From CAWGLW01 sp963823525 (GTDB lineage: Bacteria > Pseudomonadota > Gammaproteobacteria > Steroidobacterales > Steroidobacteraceae), in the NCBI GenBank assembly GCA_963823525.1, contig CAWGLW010000006.1, positions 620,001-684,000 of the forward strand: a DNA stretch of 64,000 bases. The letters run 5' to 3'. The notes beneath the pieces are model-generated. The model was not told the DNA's origin, did no database searches, and saw nothing but the letters and a program-made list of their open reading frames with translations. Positions 48,880 to 57,082 of the stretch are shown here, in pieces. Numbering within the stretch: the first letter of the stretch is position 1; the number at the start of each line of letters is the position of its first letter. Made by a program: the position numbers and the translations under genes.

Positions 48880-50624
48880 GCCAGGCCCGTATCAGCTGGA
48901 TTGGCGGGCCGGTGCTGCGGGCGAGGATGGAGGGACCGTTCCATGTTCACGAAGCATTGTCGATTGGACGCGGCCGCCTGCTCGGCGAGGTGATTCAGTT
49001 ACGCGGCGATGAACTGGTCGCACAGGTCTACGAGGACACCACCGGGCTCGAGCCCGGCGACACGGTCGCCGGCAGTGGCGCGCCGCTGTCAGTCACGGTC
49101 GGCCCTGGTCTGCTGGGTGGACTGTTCGACGGGCTGCTGCGTCCGCTCACCGGTACGGACGATTACCGCGTGCAGCCGGGCATCTCCCGGCGGACGCCCG
49201 GTCGATTTACCTTCGAGCCCGGTGCAGCGGAAGGCTCGGACCTCGCCGCCGGCAGCCTGCTCGGCCACGTCGAGGAACCACGCAGGCAGGCGATCCTCTG
49301 CCCGCCCTGGGTGTGCGGGCGCCTGCAGCGCATCGTCGCGGCCGGCGAGTACTCGGAAGACGAGGTGATTGCCGTTGTGGCCAACCCATCGGGCGCATCC
49401 GAAGAGGTGCGGATGCTTCACTCATGGCCGGTCCGTGTACCGCGTCCGAGCGGCCGGCGCCTGCCCGGCATCGAGCCGATGATCACGGGCCAGCGCATCC
49501 TCGATACGCTGTTCCCGGTCGCCCGCGGCGGTCGCGCGGCGCTGCCGGGCGGCTTCGGGACCGGCAAGACCGTGCTCCAGGAAGCGCTCGCGAAATGGTG
49601 CGACGCGGATGTGATCGTCTATGTCGGTTGCGGAGAGCGCGGCAACGAGATGGCCGAGGTACTCAATGAGTTCCCGACGCTGACCGATCCGCGCACCGGG
49701 CGCCCCCTGGCCGAGCGCACCGTCATCATTGCCAACACCTCCAACATGCCGGTGGCGGCACGCGAGGCCAGCATCTACACCGCGATCACGGTCGCCGAGT
49801 ACTTCCGCGACCAGGGCCTGCAGGTTGCGCTGATGGCCGATTCGACCAGCCGGTGGGCCGAGGCACTGCGCGAGGTCTCGGGACGGCTCGGCGAACTGCC
49901 CGGGGAGGCTGGCTATCCGGCGTACCTGAGCTCGCGACTGGCCGAGTTCTACGAGCGCGCCGCAAGAGTTGAGAACTCCGCTGGCGGGGAGGGTTCGGTG
50001 ACCATCATCGGTGCGATCAGTCCACCAGCCGGCGACTTCTCCGAGCCGGTGACGCTGCACACAAAGCGCTACGTGCGTTGTTTCTGGGCGCTTGACCGTC
50101 AGCGTGCGCAGGCTCGCTTTTACCCCGCAATCCACCCGCTGCAGTCCTACAGCCTGGACGCCGAGGCCCTGTCCGACTGGTGGAAGCTGCAGGGCAACCC
50201 GGACTGGTCGAAACAGCGCCGGCGCGTGCTCGAATTGCTCGAAGCGCAGGTGCAGCTCGAGCGAATGGCGCGTATCGTCGGACGCGAATCGCTGCCCGCG
50301 CAGCAGCAACTCAAGCTGCTCTGCGCGAGTCTGCTCGATGATGGCTTCCTGCGCCAGTCATCGTTCTCGGAAGTCGATCGATTCTGCTCGCCGAAGCGAC
50401 AGTCCGCGATGCTGCGAGTCCTGCTGCATTTCATGGATCGGGCACAGATCGCCGTTGAATCCGGCGTGGCCGTCTCGCGACTGCTGCAGCTTCCCTGCCT
50501 GAGGCAGCTGCAGCGACTCGGCGAGGAATTCGGCGAAGACGACCTGCGCCGCATGCAGCAACTGCCGGCTCAGATCGATTTCGAATTCGACAGCCTCGAG
50601 AAGGGAGTCAGCGATGCGGGCTGA
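48876..50624 (+). CDS. V/A-type ATPase catalytic subunit A
   Basis: 582 residues, GTG start. Order: N-terminal barrel, non-homologous bulge (about 110-190), nucleotide domain with P-loop GGFGTGKT (225-232), VGCGERGNEMAEVL with the catalytic Glu, MADSTSRWAEALREVSGRLGELPGEAGYPAYL and AISPPAGDFSEPV. Complete and apparently active. Ends 11 bp into the subunit B gene. Confidence 0.95.
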   Translation: MSQARISWIGGPVLRARMEGPFHVHEALSIGRGRLLGEVIQLRGDELVAQVYEDTTGLEPGDTVAGSGAPLSVTVGPGLLGGLFDGLLRPLTGTDDYRVQPGISRRTPGRFTFEPGAAEGSDLAAGSLLGHVEEPRRQAILCPPWVCGRLQRIVAAGEYSEDEVIAVVANPSGASEEVRMLHSWPVRVPRPSGRRLPGIEPMITGQRILDTLFPVARGGRAALPGGFGTGKTVLQEALAKWCDADVIVYVGCGERGNEMAEVLNEFPTLTDPRTGRPLAERTVIIANTSNMPVAAREASIYTAITVAEYFRDQGLQVALMADSTSRWAEALREVSGRLGELPGEAGYPAYLSSRLAEFYERAARVENSAGGEGSVTIIGAISPPAGDFSEPVTLHTKRYVRCFWALDRQRAQARFYPAIHPLQSYSLDAEALSDWWKLQGNPDWSKQRRRVLELLEAQVQLERMARIVGRESLPAQQQLKLLCASLLDDGFLRQSSFSEVDRFCSPKRQSAMLRVLLHFMDRAQIAVESGVAVSRLLQLPCLRQLQRLGEEFGEDDLRRMQQLPAQIDFEFDSLEKGVSDAG

Positions 50625-52002
50625 CCTGCTGCTCGAGGACGCCGTCACGCGGATCGAGGGTCCGCTGTTGTTCGCCCGACGTGAAGCGCGGGTCGGGTTA
50701 AACGCGGCCGTCGAGGTGCAGGGTGATGACGGCCAGCTGCGCCTTGGACGCGTCGCGGCGCTGGACGAGCAATCGATGGTCATCGAAGTCCTGCAGTCCA
50801 CGAGCGGGCTCGCGCTCAGCAACACGCGACTGCGAATTCGCCCGGAACCCCTGCTGTTCGGGGTCGGGCCAAACCTGCTCGGGCGCACCTTTGACAGCGT
50901 TGGCCGGCCACTGGACGGCGGTCCGCCGGTCGCCGCGTACGCGCGAATGCGCATCGAAGGCCTGGCGATCAACCCGGCGCACCGTGACCTGCCGCGCGAC
51001 TTCATCGAAACCGGCATATCGACCATCGACCTGCTCAACAGCCTTGTCCGGGGCCAGAAACTGCCACTGTTCTCGGGCGGCGGGCTGCCACACGACCGGA
51101 TCGCGACCGAGATTGCGCAGCGCGCGAGGCTGCGCAGCAGCCACACTGAGCAATTCGCCGTCGTCTTTGCCGGCATCGGCATCCCGCACGACATCGCCGA
51201 TGAGTTCCGCCGCCGCATGGAATCGAGCGGCGCACTGGGCCACACGGCGATCTTTCTCAACCGCGCCGACGAACCGGGTATGCAGCGGCTGTTGACGCCA
51301 CGCTACGCGCTGACCGCTGCGGAGTACCTCGCTTTCGAGGAGGGCCGTCATGTGCTCGTCATCCTCACGGACATGACGAACTACTGCGAGGCGCTGCGCG
51401 AAGTCTCCGCCAGCCATGGTGAAATACCGGGGCGCAAAGGTTATCCGGGCTACATGTATTCGGATCTTGCCGCCCTGTACGAGCGCGCCGGATGCATACA
51501 CGGCCGGCCCGGGACACTGACCCAGTTGCCGATTCTGACCATGCCGGGCGATGACATCGGGCACCCGATTTCCGACCTGACCGGGTACATCACCGAAGGG
51601 CAGATCGTGCTCGACCGGGAGCTCGACCGGCGGGGCATCTACCCGCCGATCAAGGTACTGCCGAGCCTGTCACGATTGATGGACGCCGGTATCGGCGAGG
51701 GCTTCACGGACGTCGATCACCCCGCGCTGGCCCACCAGTTGTTTGCCGCGTACGCGCATGCGATGCACGTTCGCGTCCTCGCCAGCGTGATGGGCGAACA
51801 GGGCCTGCCCGAAACGGACAAGGCATACCTCGCGTTTGGCATGCGTTTCGAGGACACATTCGTGAACCAGTCCGGGTCACGCACTCTCGAAGAGAGCATG
51901 GCCGTTGGCTGGCAGACGCTGCGCGGGCTGCCGGATTCGGAACTCAGCCGCCTGTCCGATGAACAGATCAAGCGCCACCTGAGGGAGTCGGCCGATGCCT
52001 GA
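50614..52002 (+). CDS. V/A-type ATPase regulatory subunit B
   Basis: 462 residues. LGRTFDSVGRPLDGGPPV, ISTIDLLNSLVRGQKLPLFSGGGLPHDRIA in place of a true P-loop, VILTDMTNYCEALREVSA, GRKGYPGYMYSDLA and ITEGQIVLDREL. Forms the A3B3 ring with subunit A. Start overlaps gene A by 11 bp and end overlaps gene D by 8 bp. Confidence 0.95.
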   Translation: MRADLLLEDAVTRIEGPLLFARREARVGLNAAVEVQGDDGQLRLGRVAALDEQSMVIEVLQSTSGLALSNTRLRIRPEPLLFGVGPNLLGRTFDSVGRPLDGGPPVAAYARMRIEGLAINPAHRDLPRDFIETGISTIDLLNSLVRGQKLPLFSGGGLPHDRIATEIAQRARLRSSHTEQFAVVFAGIGIPHDIADEFRRRMESSGALGHTAIFLNRADEPGMQRLLTPRYALTAAEYLAFEEGRHVLVILTDMTNYCEALREVSASHGEIPGRKGYPGYMYSDLAALYERAGCIHGRPGTLTQLPILTMPGDDIGHPISDLTGYITEGQIVLDRELDRRGIYPPIKVLPSLSRLMDAGIGEGFTDVDHPALAHQLFAAYAHAMHVRVLASVMGEQGLPETDKAYLAFGMRFEDTFVNQSGSRTLEESMAVGWQTLRGLPDSELSRLSDEQIKRHLRESADA

Positions 52003-52618
52003 TTCGGCGGCTGCCGTACTGGCGACCCGGGTCGCCTTTCTGGAATTGCAGGACGAACGACGCCTGATCCAGGAGGGCTACGGGCTGCTCGATGAAAAGC
52101 GGGTGCTGCTGGCAACGGAAATCCTCCGGCAGCTGCGAGAATTCGCCGAGCTGGAGGTACGGCTGCAGGCGCACTCGGAAAGTGCTCGCCTTGCGCTGGA
52201 GGCGGCTATTGCCGTCCACGGGCTCGACGACCTCACGGTCGAACCGCCCTGCCCGACTGACGCGCTGCTGCTGCAGCATGAAGCACGGAACTTCCTCGGA
52301 CTCAAGCTGATCAGCGCGCAGCTTGACCGCGAACCGCCCCTGCCACGGGCACCTTCGCTGAACCCGACGCCGGAGTCGCGCGGCTGCGCACTGGCCTTTC
52401 GCGAGCTGTTGATCGACCAGGCAGCCGTCGCTGCCCGCGCCCGAAACCTTCGGCTGCTGACCGACGAATACCGTCGTACGGAACGCCGGGCTCGGGCCCT
52501 CGAGAAGGTCCTGCTGCCCGAAATCGATGAATCGCTGCGCTTCATCGAGGAACAGCTGGACGCGCTGGACCAGGAAGAGGCCCTGCGCGTTCGAATGGCA
52601 TCCCAGAAAAGGCAGTAA
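51995..52618 (+). CDS. V/A-type ATPase rotor subunit D
   Basis: 207 residues with N- and C-terminal long helices: LATRVAFLELQDERRLIQEGYGLLDEKRVLL at the start and NLRLLTDEYRRTERRARALEKVLLPEI at the end, the classic subunit D ends that form the rotor shaft. Last gene of the operon. Confidence 0.9.
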   Translation: MPDSAAAVLATRVAFLELQDERRLIQEGYGLLDEKRVLLATEILRQLREFAELEVRLQAHSESARLALEAAIAVHGLDDLTVEPPCPTDALLLQHEARNFLGLKLISAQLDREPPLPRAPSLNPTPESRGCALAFRELLIDQAAVAARARNLRLLTDEYRRTERRARALEKVLLPEIDESLRFIEEQLDALDQEEALRVRMASQKRQ

Positions 52619-52705
52619 AGCGGCCAACCGCGAGGCGGCGGCGGCGATAACTTGACCCGCCCACGCCGGATGGTTAGCTTGCGTCGTCCCGAATGGAGTC
52701 CCTGA

Positions 52706-53683
52706 ATGAGCAAGCAAGCCACTGCACCGATGGAACCGTGCTTCGACGAACTGGGCGGCGATGGCGCCGGTCGACGCGCGAGGCGATTGTTCCTCGCGAC
52801 CCGGCCGAAGTTTCTCACCGCCTCGCTGCTGCCGGTCATCGTCGGCACCGCCTGGGGCTGCGCCGTCTCGGGGCAGTTCAGCGTCGTGCCCGCGCTGCTG
52901 GCGATTCTCGCCACGGCGCTGGTGCATGCGGCGAGCAACGTCATCAACGACGTCGGCGATGAGACGACCGGGGGCGATCGGCTCAACGTCGAGCGGATCT
53001 ATCCGTACACGGGCGGTTCGCGATTCATCCAGAACCAGATCATGACGGCGGCGGAGATGAACCGGCTCGGCTACGGACTGCTCGCCGCGGCCGGCGTACT
53101 GGGACTCGCGCTGACATTTCTCAAGGGTCCGCTGGTGCTGGCCTTCGGCATCGCGGGCATCGCGATTGCATTGCTGTACTCATTACCCAGCGTCCAGCTG
53201 GCCGGGCGCGGCGTTGGCGAGTTGTGCATCACGATCGCTTTCGGCCTGCTGCCAGTGTGCGGTGCGGCTTGGCTCCAAAGCTCGGTGATCGACTGGCGCA
53301 GCGCGCTCGTGGCGATCCCGGTGGGTCTCTGGGTCACGCTGATCCTGCTGATCAACGAGGTGCCCGACCGCAATGCCGATGCCGCCAGCGGCAAGCGCAC
53401 ACTGGCCGTGCGGCTCGGGATCGACGGTACGAGGCGCCTCTACCAGGGTCTGCATATCGCGGCCTTTGCCTGCGTACTGGCCCTGTCGCTGACAGGACTG
53501 ATGCCCTGGTGGGCGGCAGCGGGCGCTGCAGTGATCCTGGCCGGCGGACTGCGCGCCGCTCAGGGTATTGGCGACCCGGGAACCGGTCGCGCCGCACTCA
53601 CCAGGAGCATCGAGATGACGCTGGGCCTCCAGGCGGCCGGCTCGATACTCATGATACTCGGCGCGCTGTTCTCCGCCGTCTGA
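52706..53683 (+). CDS. UbiA-family prenyltransferase, MenA-like
   Basis: 325 residues; about eight membrane helices. First Asp motif NVINDVGDE (78-86), then YPYTGGSRFIQ; second motif NEVPDRNAD (217-225) followed by SGKRTLAVRLG. Family members attach a polyprenyl chain to an aromatic ring; the ND..D and TGGSR pattern is closest to 1,4-dihydroxy-2-naphthoate prenyltransferase (menaquinone), although other quinone or haem substrates are possible. Between the ATPase operon and the electron-conduit genes, converging on the latter. Confidence 0.8.
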   Translation: MSKQATAPMEPCFDELGGDGAGRRARRLFLATRPKFLTASLLPVIVGTAWGCAVSGQFSVVPALLAILATALVHAASNVINDVGDETTGGDRLNVERIYPYTGGSRFIQNQIMTAAEMNRLGYGLLAAAGVLGLALTFLKGPLVLAFGIAGIAIALLYSLPSVQLAGRGVGELCITIAFGLLPVCGAAWLQSSVIDWRSALVAIPVGLWVTLILLINEVPDRNADAASGKRTLAVRLGIDGTRRLYQGLHIAAFACVLALSLTGLMPWWAAAGAAVILAGGLRAAQGIGDPGTGRAALTRSIEMTLGLQAAGSILMILGALFSAV

Positions 53684-53713
53684 CGGCATAGCGTCGAAAG
53701 GACCGGCTGCCGA

Positions 53714-55867
53714 TTATTCGTCGGCTGTTTCGTCCTCGGCAACCGGACGCGCACCGAACGCGTAGCGGGCCGACAGCGAGATGACGTTCACATCGTAGTT
53801 GTACGGGTCCGCACCGAGGGAGAGCAACGAGGGAATCGTCGCCGGCTGCACGCCCTTGAGCGACCAGTCCTTGGTGTCGAACTTCTCCCACCACCAACCG
53901 AACAGCACATCAAGCCGATTGTTCACGTGGTAGGTGAAATCGACCCTCAGGCTGTTCATGTCGGATTCCAGGTCCGGAAAACGGTCGATCGCACGGAGAT
54001 CCGAGTCGACCTTCGTCGTACCGACGCTGCTTGCGTACGTGTAGTCGATATCGAGATCGAGGTTGGTCAGGATCGCCTTGCTCTTCATGCCGAGACCGAC
54101 CGTCGCGAATTCATCCGAACGCGTGGCCCTCCAGTCCGGATCCGAATAAAGCTCGCTGTTCTTCTGTTTTGCGTCGATCTCCTCGTAGCCGAGGCTGAAA
54201 TAGGCCGAGGTGCGTTCACTGAATGCGTAGCTGACATCACCCGAAATACGCGCATCCTTGGCACTTCGCAGGCCGATCTCGGAACGCGAGTAGCTGTCAT
54301 CGGCATAGCGGGCACCAATGCCCACCGAAACCGGCACCTCGCTGTGCGACCAGCCGCCGTAAAAATCAATGTACTCGCGATAGCGATACGCCATGTTGTA
54401 CTGGCGCATCAGCGGATTCTGGCCGTCCGGTAAATCGGTCTCGTATTTATCGGGATCGCGCCGCTCGACACCGACGGTCGCACGCAAGTCCAGCAGGCCG
54501 TTCATCGGGCGCCAGTTGGCGCGCAACCAGCCGTCGGTCTCGTCCTCGCTGCGCACGGCAACGTCGGTGCGGTCGGTCTGGGCGAAATCGCCACCAAGCG
54601 TCAGGCTCAGATCGTCGATCAGGTCGTACGCAGCCGAACCGTGGTAACGCGTGCGCTCAAAGCTGTAACTCGGATTGGCAACCGAATTGCCGACGTAACT
54701 GTCGCCCACGACGGGGGTCCCGAACGTCCCCGTCCGGCTGCTGTTGTCGCGTTCGTCATACCGCACCCAGCCCTTGAGCTTGAGCTTCGGCAGGGCCGTT
54801 GGCCGGCTCGTGACGCCCACGTCGAAATGCGTGGTCTTGACGTCACCATCGAGATTGGTGATGGGCAACGAATCGACGCCGAGGGCCGGGTTGACCGTGT
54901 ACGGCAGGAACGTCTGGTCCTGGCTCCCTCGGCCCATTGAATAGTTGCCCGAAATCACGGTGTGGGTGCCGAAACGCTTGCTGCCCGCCAGCGTGACCTG
55001 GTTGAAATCGTTGTCCGGCTCGAGTGCCATCTGTCCAAAGGCCGCCTCGCCTTCGCCCACCGTGTAGGGGTTATCCCAGCGCAGGCCGTTGGACTTGTTA
55101 TCGAACATCGAGGCGTAGTACGCAAGTTCGAGGTTCCAGGTCTCAGCGCTGTATCGCACCGACGCGTCCACGATGTCGGTGGTGTAATCGATGGGCTTGT
55201 GAAGCTGCGCCGACCGGCCGACAAAGCCGCCATAGGCAATACCGGTGCCCCCGCGATCCTCGCGGTGGAAAGCCAGTGCAAACTTCCAGTGATCCGCGGC
55301 AAAAAACCGCCCGCCCAGACCGTAGGTTTCACGATCGTATTCAACGTCCACGGGGCGCAACGAGGATGCCAGCGAACTCATGCCGGCGGTATTCCCTCCA
55401 CCGACCCAGCCAGAGGGCAGGCTCAGGTCGTCACCTCCGGTGCCAAGATACGGCGTCGCCGTGGTGTCGTAGCGGTACTTCGGGATCGCATCGTAGCCGA
55501 GGAAGAAATCATAGCTGCCCTGCTTGCCGCCCTTGATGATCGCCGAGCGTGAATCGAGGCCGAGGTCCTGCAGCGAATACTCCAGCGAGTAGCCGGACTC
55601 CTTGGTTGTCTTGCCTTCGGCGTTCGCAATGACGTAGCCGCCCTTTTCGCTCAGCCCGGTGTAATCGCCGAATTTGGCCGAGTCCTCGCTGACATAGAGC
55701 GCGCCGAGTTCCGCATCGGCCCGGTAGTCGTAATCGAACGGGCAGCGTTTGCAGACCCATGTCGAAGTGTCCGGTCGTTCTGCCTCAGCGGCCGTCGCAG
55801 AAGATCCCAGAATCGTTGCCACGGCAGCAGCCAGCAGGGTCAGTCGGTTGTTGTTCATCGAATTCAT
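53714..55867 (-). CDS. MtrB/PioB-type decahaem-associated outer-membrane barrel
   Basis: 717 residues. Signal peptide (LTLLAAAVATILGSSATA), then the CxxC motif WVCKRCP (Cys39, Cys42) that marks the MtrB group, then a long run of alternating beta strands (GYVIANAEGKTTKESGYSLEY..., FNQVTLAGSKRFGTHTVISG, SLSARYAF). After the last strand there is a short acidic tail (VAEDETADE). It would form the barrel that sheathes the MtrA-like cytochrome. The start at 55867 is uncertain, as a second ATG lies three codons on. Third gene of the conduit operon, 35 bp after the decahaem gene. Confidence 0.9.
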   Translation of the reverse strand: MNSMNNNRLTLLAAAVATILGSSATAAEAERPDTSTWVCKRCPFDYDYRADAELGALYVSEDSAKFGDYTGLSEKGGYVIANAEGKTTKESGYSLEYSLQDLGLDSRSAIIKGGKQGSYDFFLGYDAIPKYRYDTTATPYLGTGGDDLSLPSGWVGGGNTAGMSSLASSLRPVDVEYDRETYGLGGRFFAADHWKFALAFHREDRGGTGIAYGGFVGRSAQLHKPIDYTTDIVDASVRYSAETWNLELAYYASMFDNKSNGLRWDNPYTVGEGEAAFGQMALEPDNDFNQVTLAGSKRFGTHTVISGNYSMGRGSQDQTFLPYTVNPALGVDSLPITNLDGDVKTTHFDVGVTSRPTALPKLKLKGWVRYDERDNSSRTGTFGTPVVGDSYVGNSVANPSYSFERTRYHGSAAYDLIDDLSLTLGGDFAQTDRTDVAVRSEDETDGWLRANWRPMNGLLDLRATVGVERRDPDKYETDLPDGQNPLMRQYNMAYRYREYIDFYGGWSHSEVPVSVGIGARYADDSYSRSEIGLRSAKDARISGDVSYAFSERTSAYFSLGYEEIDAKQKNSELYSDPDWRATRSDEFATVGLGMKSKAILTNLDLDIDYTYASSVGTTKVDSDLRAIDRFPDLESDMNSLRVDFTYHVNNRLDVLFGWWWEKFDTKDWSLKGVQPATIPSLLSLGADPYNYDVNVISLSARYAFGARPVAEDETADE

Positions 55868-55902
55868 ATTCCTGTCACCGTCGAGCGGTTACTCGTCCCG
55901 TA

Positions 55903-56898
55903 TCAACGCATCAGGCTCGAGCCAGAGGGATGATTGGAGCCGTGAACCTGCGTATGGCAGTTCAGGCAGGCGCCGACCAGCAGGTACGGCGACGGCGTCC
56001 CGTCGGCCAGGCCGTCCGGTCCGTATGGCACGCTCGGGTGGCCTTGCTGCGAATGACACTGCTGGCACAGCAGCGGCGCACGCGTCTTGAGCAGGCCCGG
56101 ATGATTCGATCCATGCGGCGAATGGCAGATGTCGCAATTCTCCGCCACCGGCTCGTGCTCGAACAGCAGCGGACCGCGCTTCTCGGCATGGCAGTCGTAG
56201 CAGGTATCATTGACCGTATGGCGCACGAGTTGCGCTTCGGCCGTGGTGCCGTGCGGCTGATGGCAGCCTGAGCAGGCCATCTGCCCGCGCCAGACCGGAT
56301 GCGAGAAAGGCTTGACGAAATCAGTCCGCTGCATTTTGTGACAGGTGTAGCAGACGTCGGGCTGGGTGCTGACCGAGAGGACCGGGTCCTTTTCCACGTG
56401 ACTGTCGTGGCAATCCGCGCAGGCGACCCCCTGTTCGTTGTGTACGCCGATATGCCAGCTCTCGCGCATTGCACTCTCGTGGCAACCGAGGCACATGCCG
56501 TTCTGAACACTGACCGGTGCAGCCGAGTCGGGGCCAAAGCGGATCACCGGCGGTCGGACCTCGCCGCGTTTGACGCGTCCGGTGTGGTCACCGCCCGGGC
56601 CATGACAAGCCTCGCACTGCAATTGCCCGTGCCCGAAGGGGCTGCGATCGTCGGCCGGCTGGCCGTGCTTCGTCTTGAAGACCGCGAGCACGACCTCGTC
56701 GTCGTGGCAATTGAGGCAGGTGTCCGCACCCTTCTTGCTGTAGCCGGGCGCAGCCTTGGCTGCGGGTTTGGCTTCCGCCTGGGCCGTGGCCGCCTCGGCT
56801 GGCTTCTCAACGGCCGGCGCGTCCTGAGCGAAAATACTCAGTGGTATCAAGGCCGCAAGTGCAACCAGCAATTCGACGTGCGATTTACAGTGAATCAT
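55903..56898 (-). CDS. Periplasmic decahaem cytochrome, DmsE/MtrA family
   Basis: 331 residues from ATG 56898, which opens a signal peptide (HVELLVALAALIPLSIFAQ). An Ala/Lys/Pro-rich linker precedes ten CxxCH sites: CLNCH (61), CEACH (95), CLGCH (136), CADCH (160), CYTCH (183), CSGCH (209), CYDCH (233), CDICH (255), CQQCH (278), CLNCH (311). Their spacing and length match the MtrA/PioA/DmsE group, which carries electrons from the periplasm into the MtrB barrel. An in-frame ATG 17 codons earlier is possible but spoils the signal peptide. Confidence 0.95.
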   Translation of the reverse strand: MIHCKSHVELLVALAALIPLSIFAQDAPAVEKPAEAATAQAEAKPAAKAAPGYSKKGADTCLNCHDDEVVLAVFKTKHGQPADDRSPFGHGQLQCEACHGPGGDHTGRVKRGEVRPPVIRFGPDSAAPVSVQNGMCLGCHESAMRESWHIGVHNEQGVACADCHDSHVEKDPVLSVSTQPDVCYTCHKMQRTDFVKPFSHPVWRGQMACSGCHQPHGTTAEAQLVRHTVNDTCYDCHAEKRGPLLFEHEPVAENCDICHSPHGSNHPGLLKTRAPLLCQQCHSQQGHPSVPYGPDGLADGTPSPYLLVGACLNCHTQVHGSNHPSGSSLMR

Positions 56899-57082
56899 GC
56901 CTCTGGTCCCGACCTTTGCGGTTTCATGTCTCTGAGCCCCATCCGGCAAAAACCTGCGGATCTCTTTCGTTACCCGCAGGCTCGAATACTAGTGCGTGCC
57001 GACAGGCCTTTCTAGCCACCATGTGAACGGACGAAATCGATCGGCTGTGGCCGCTCAAAGCGCAGCCACAGCCGGGCATCGA

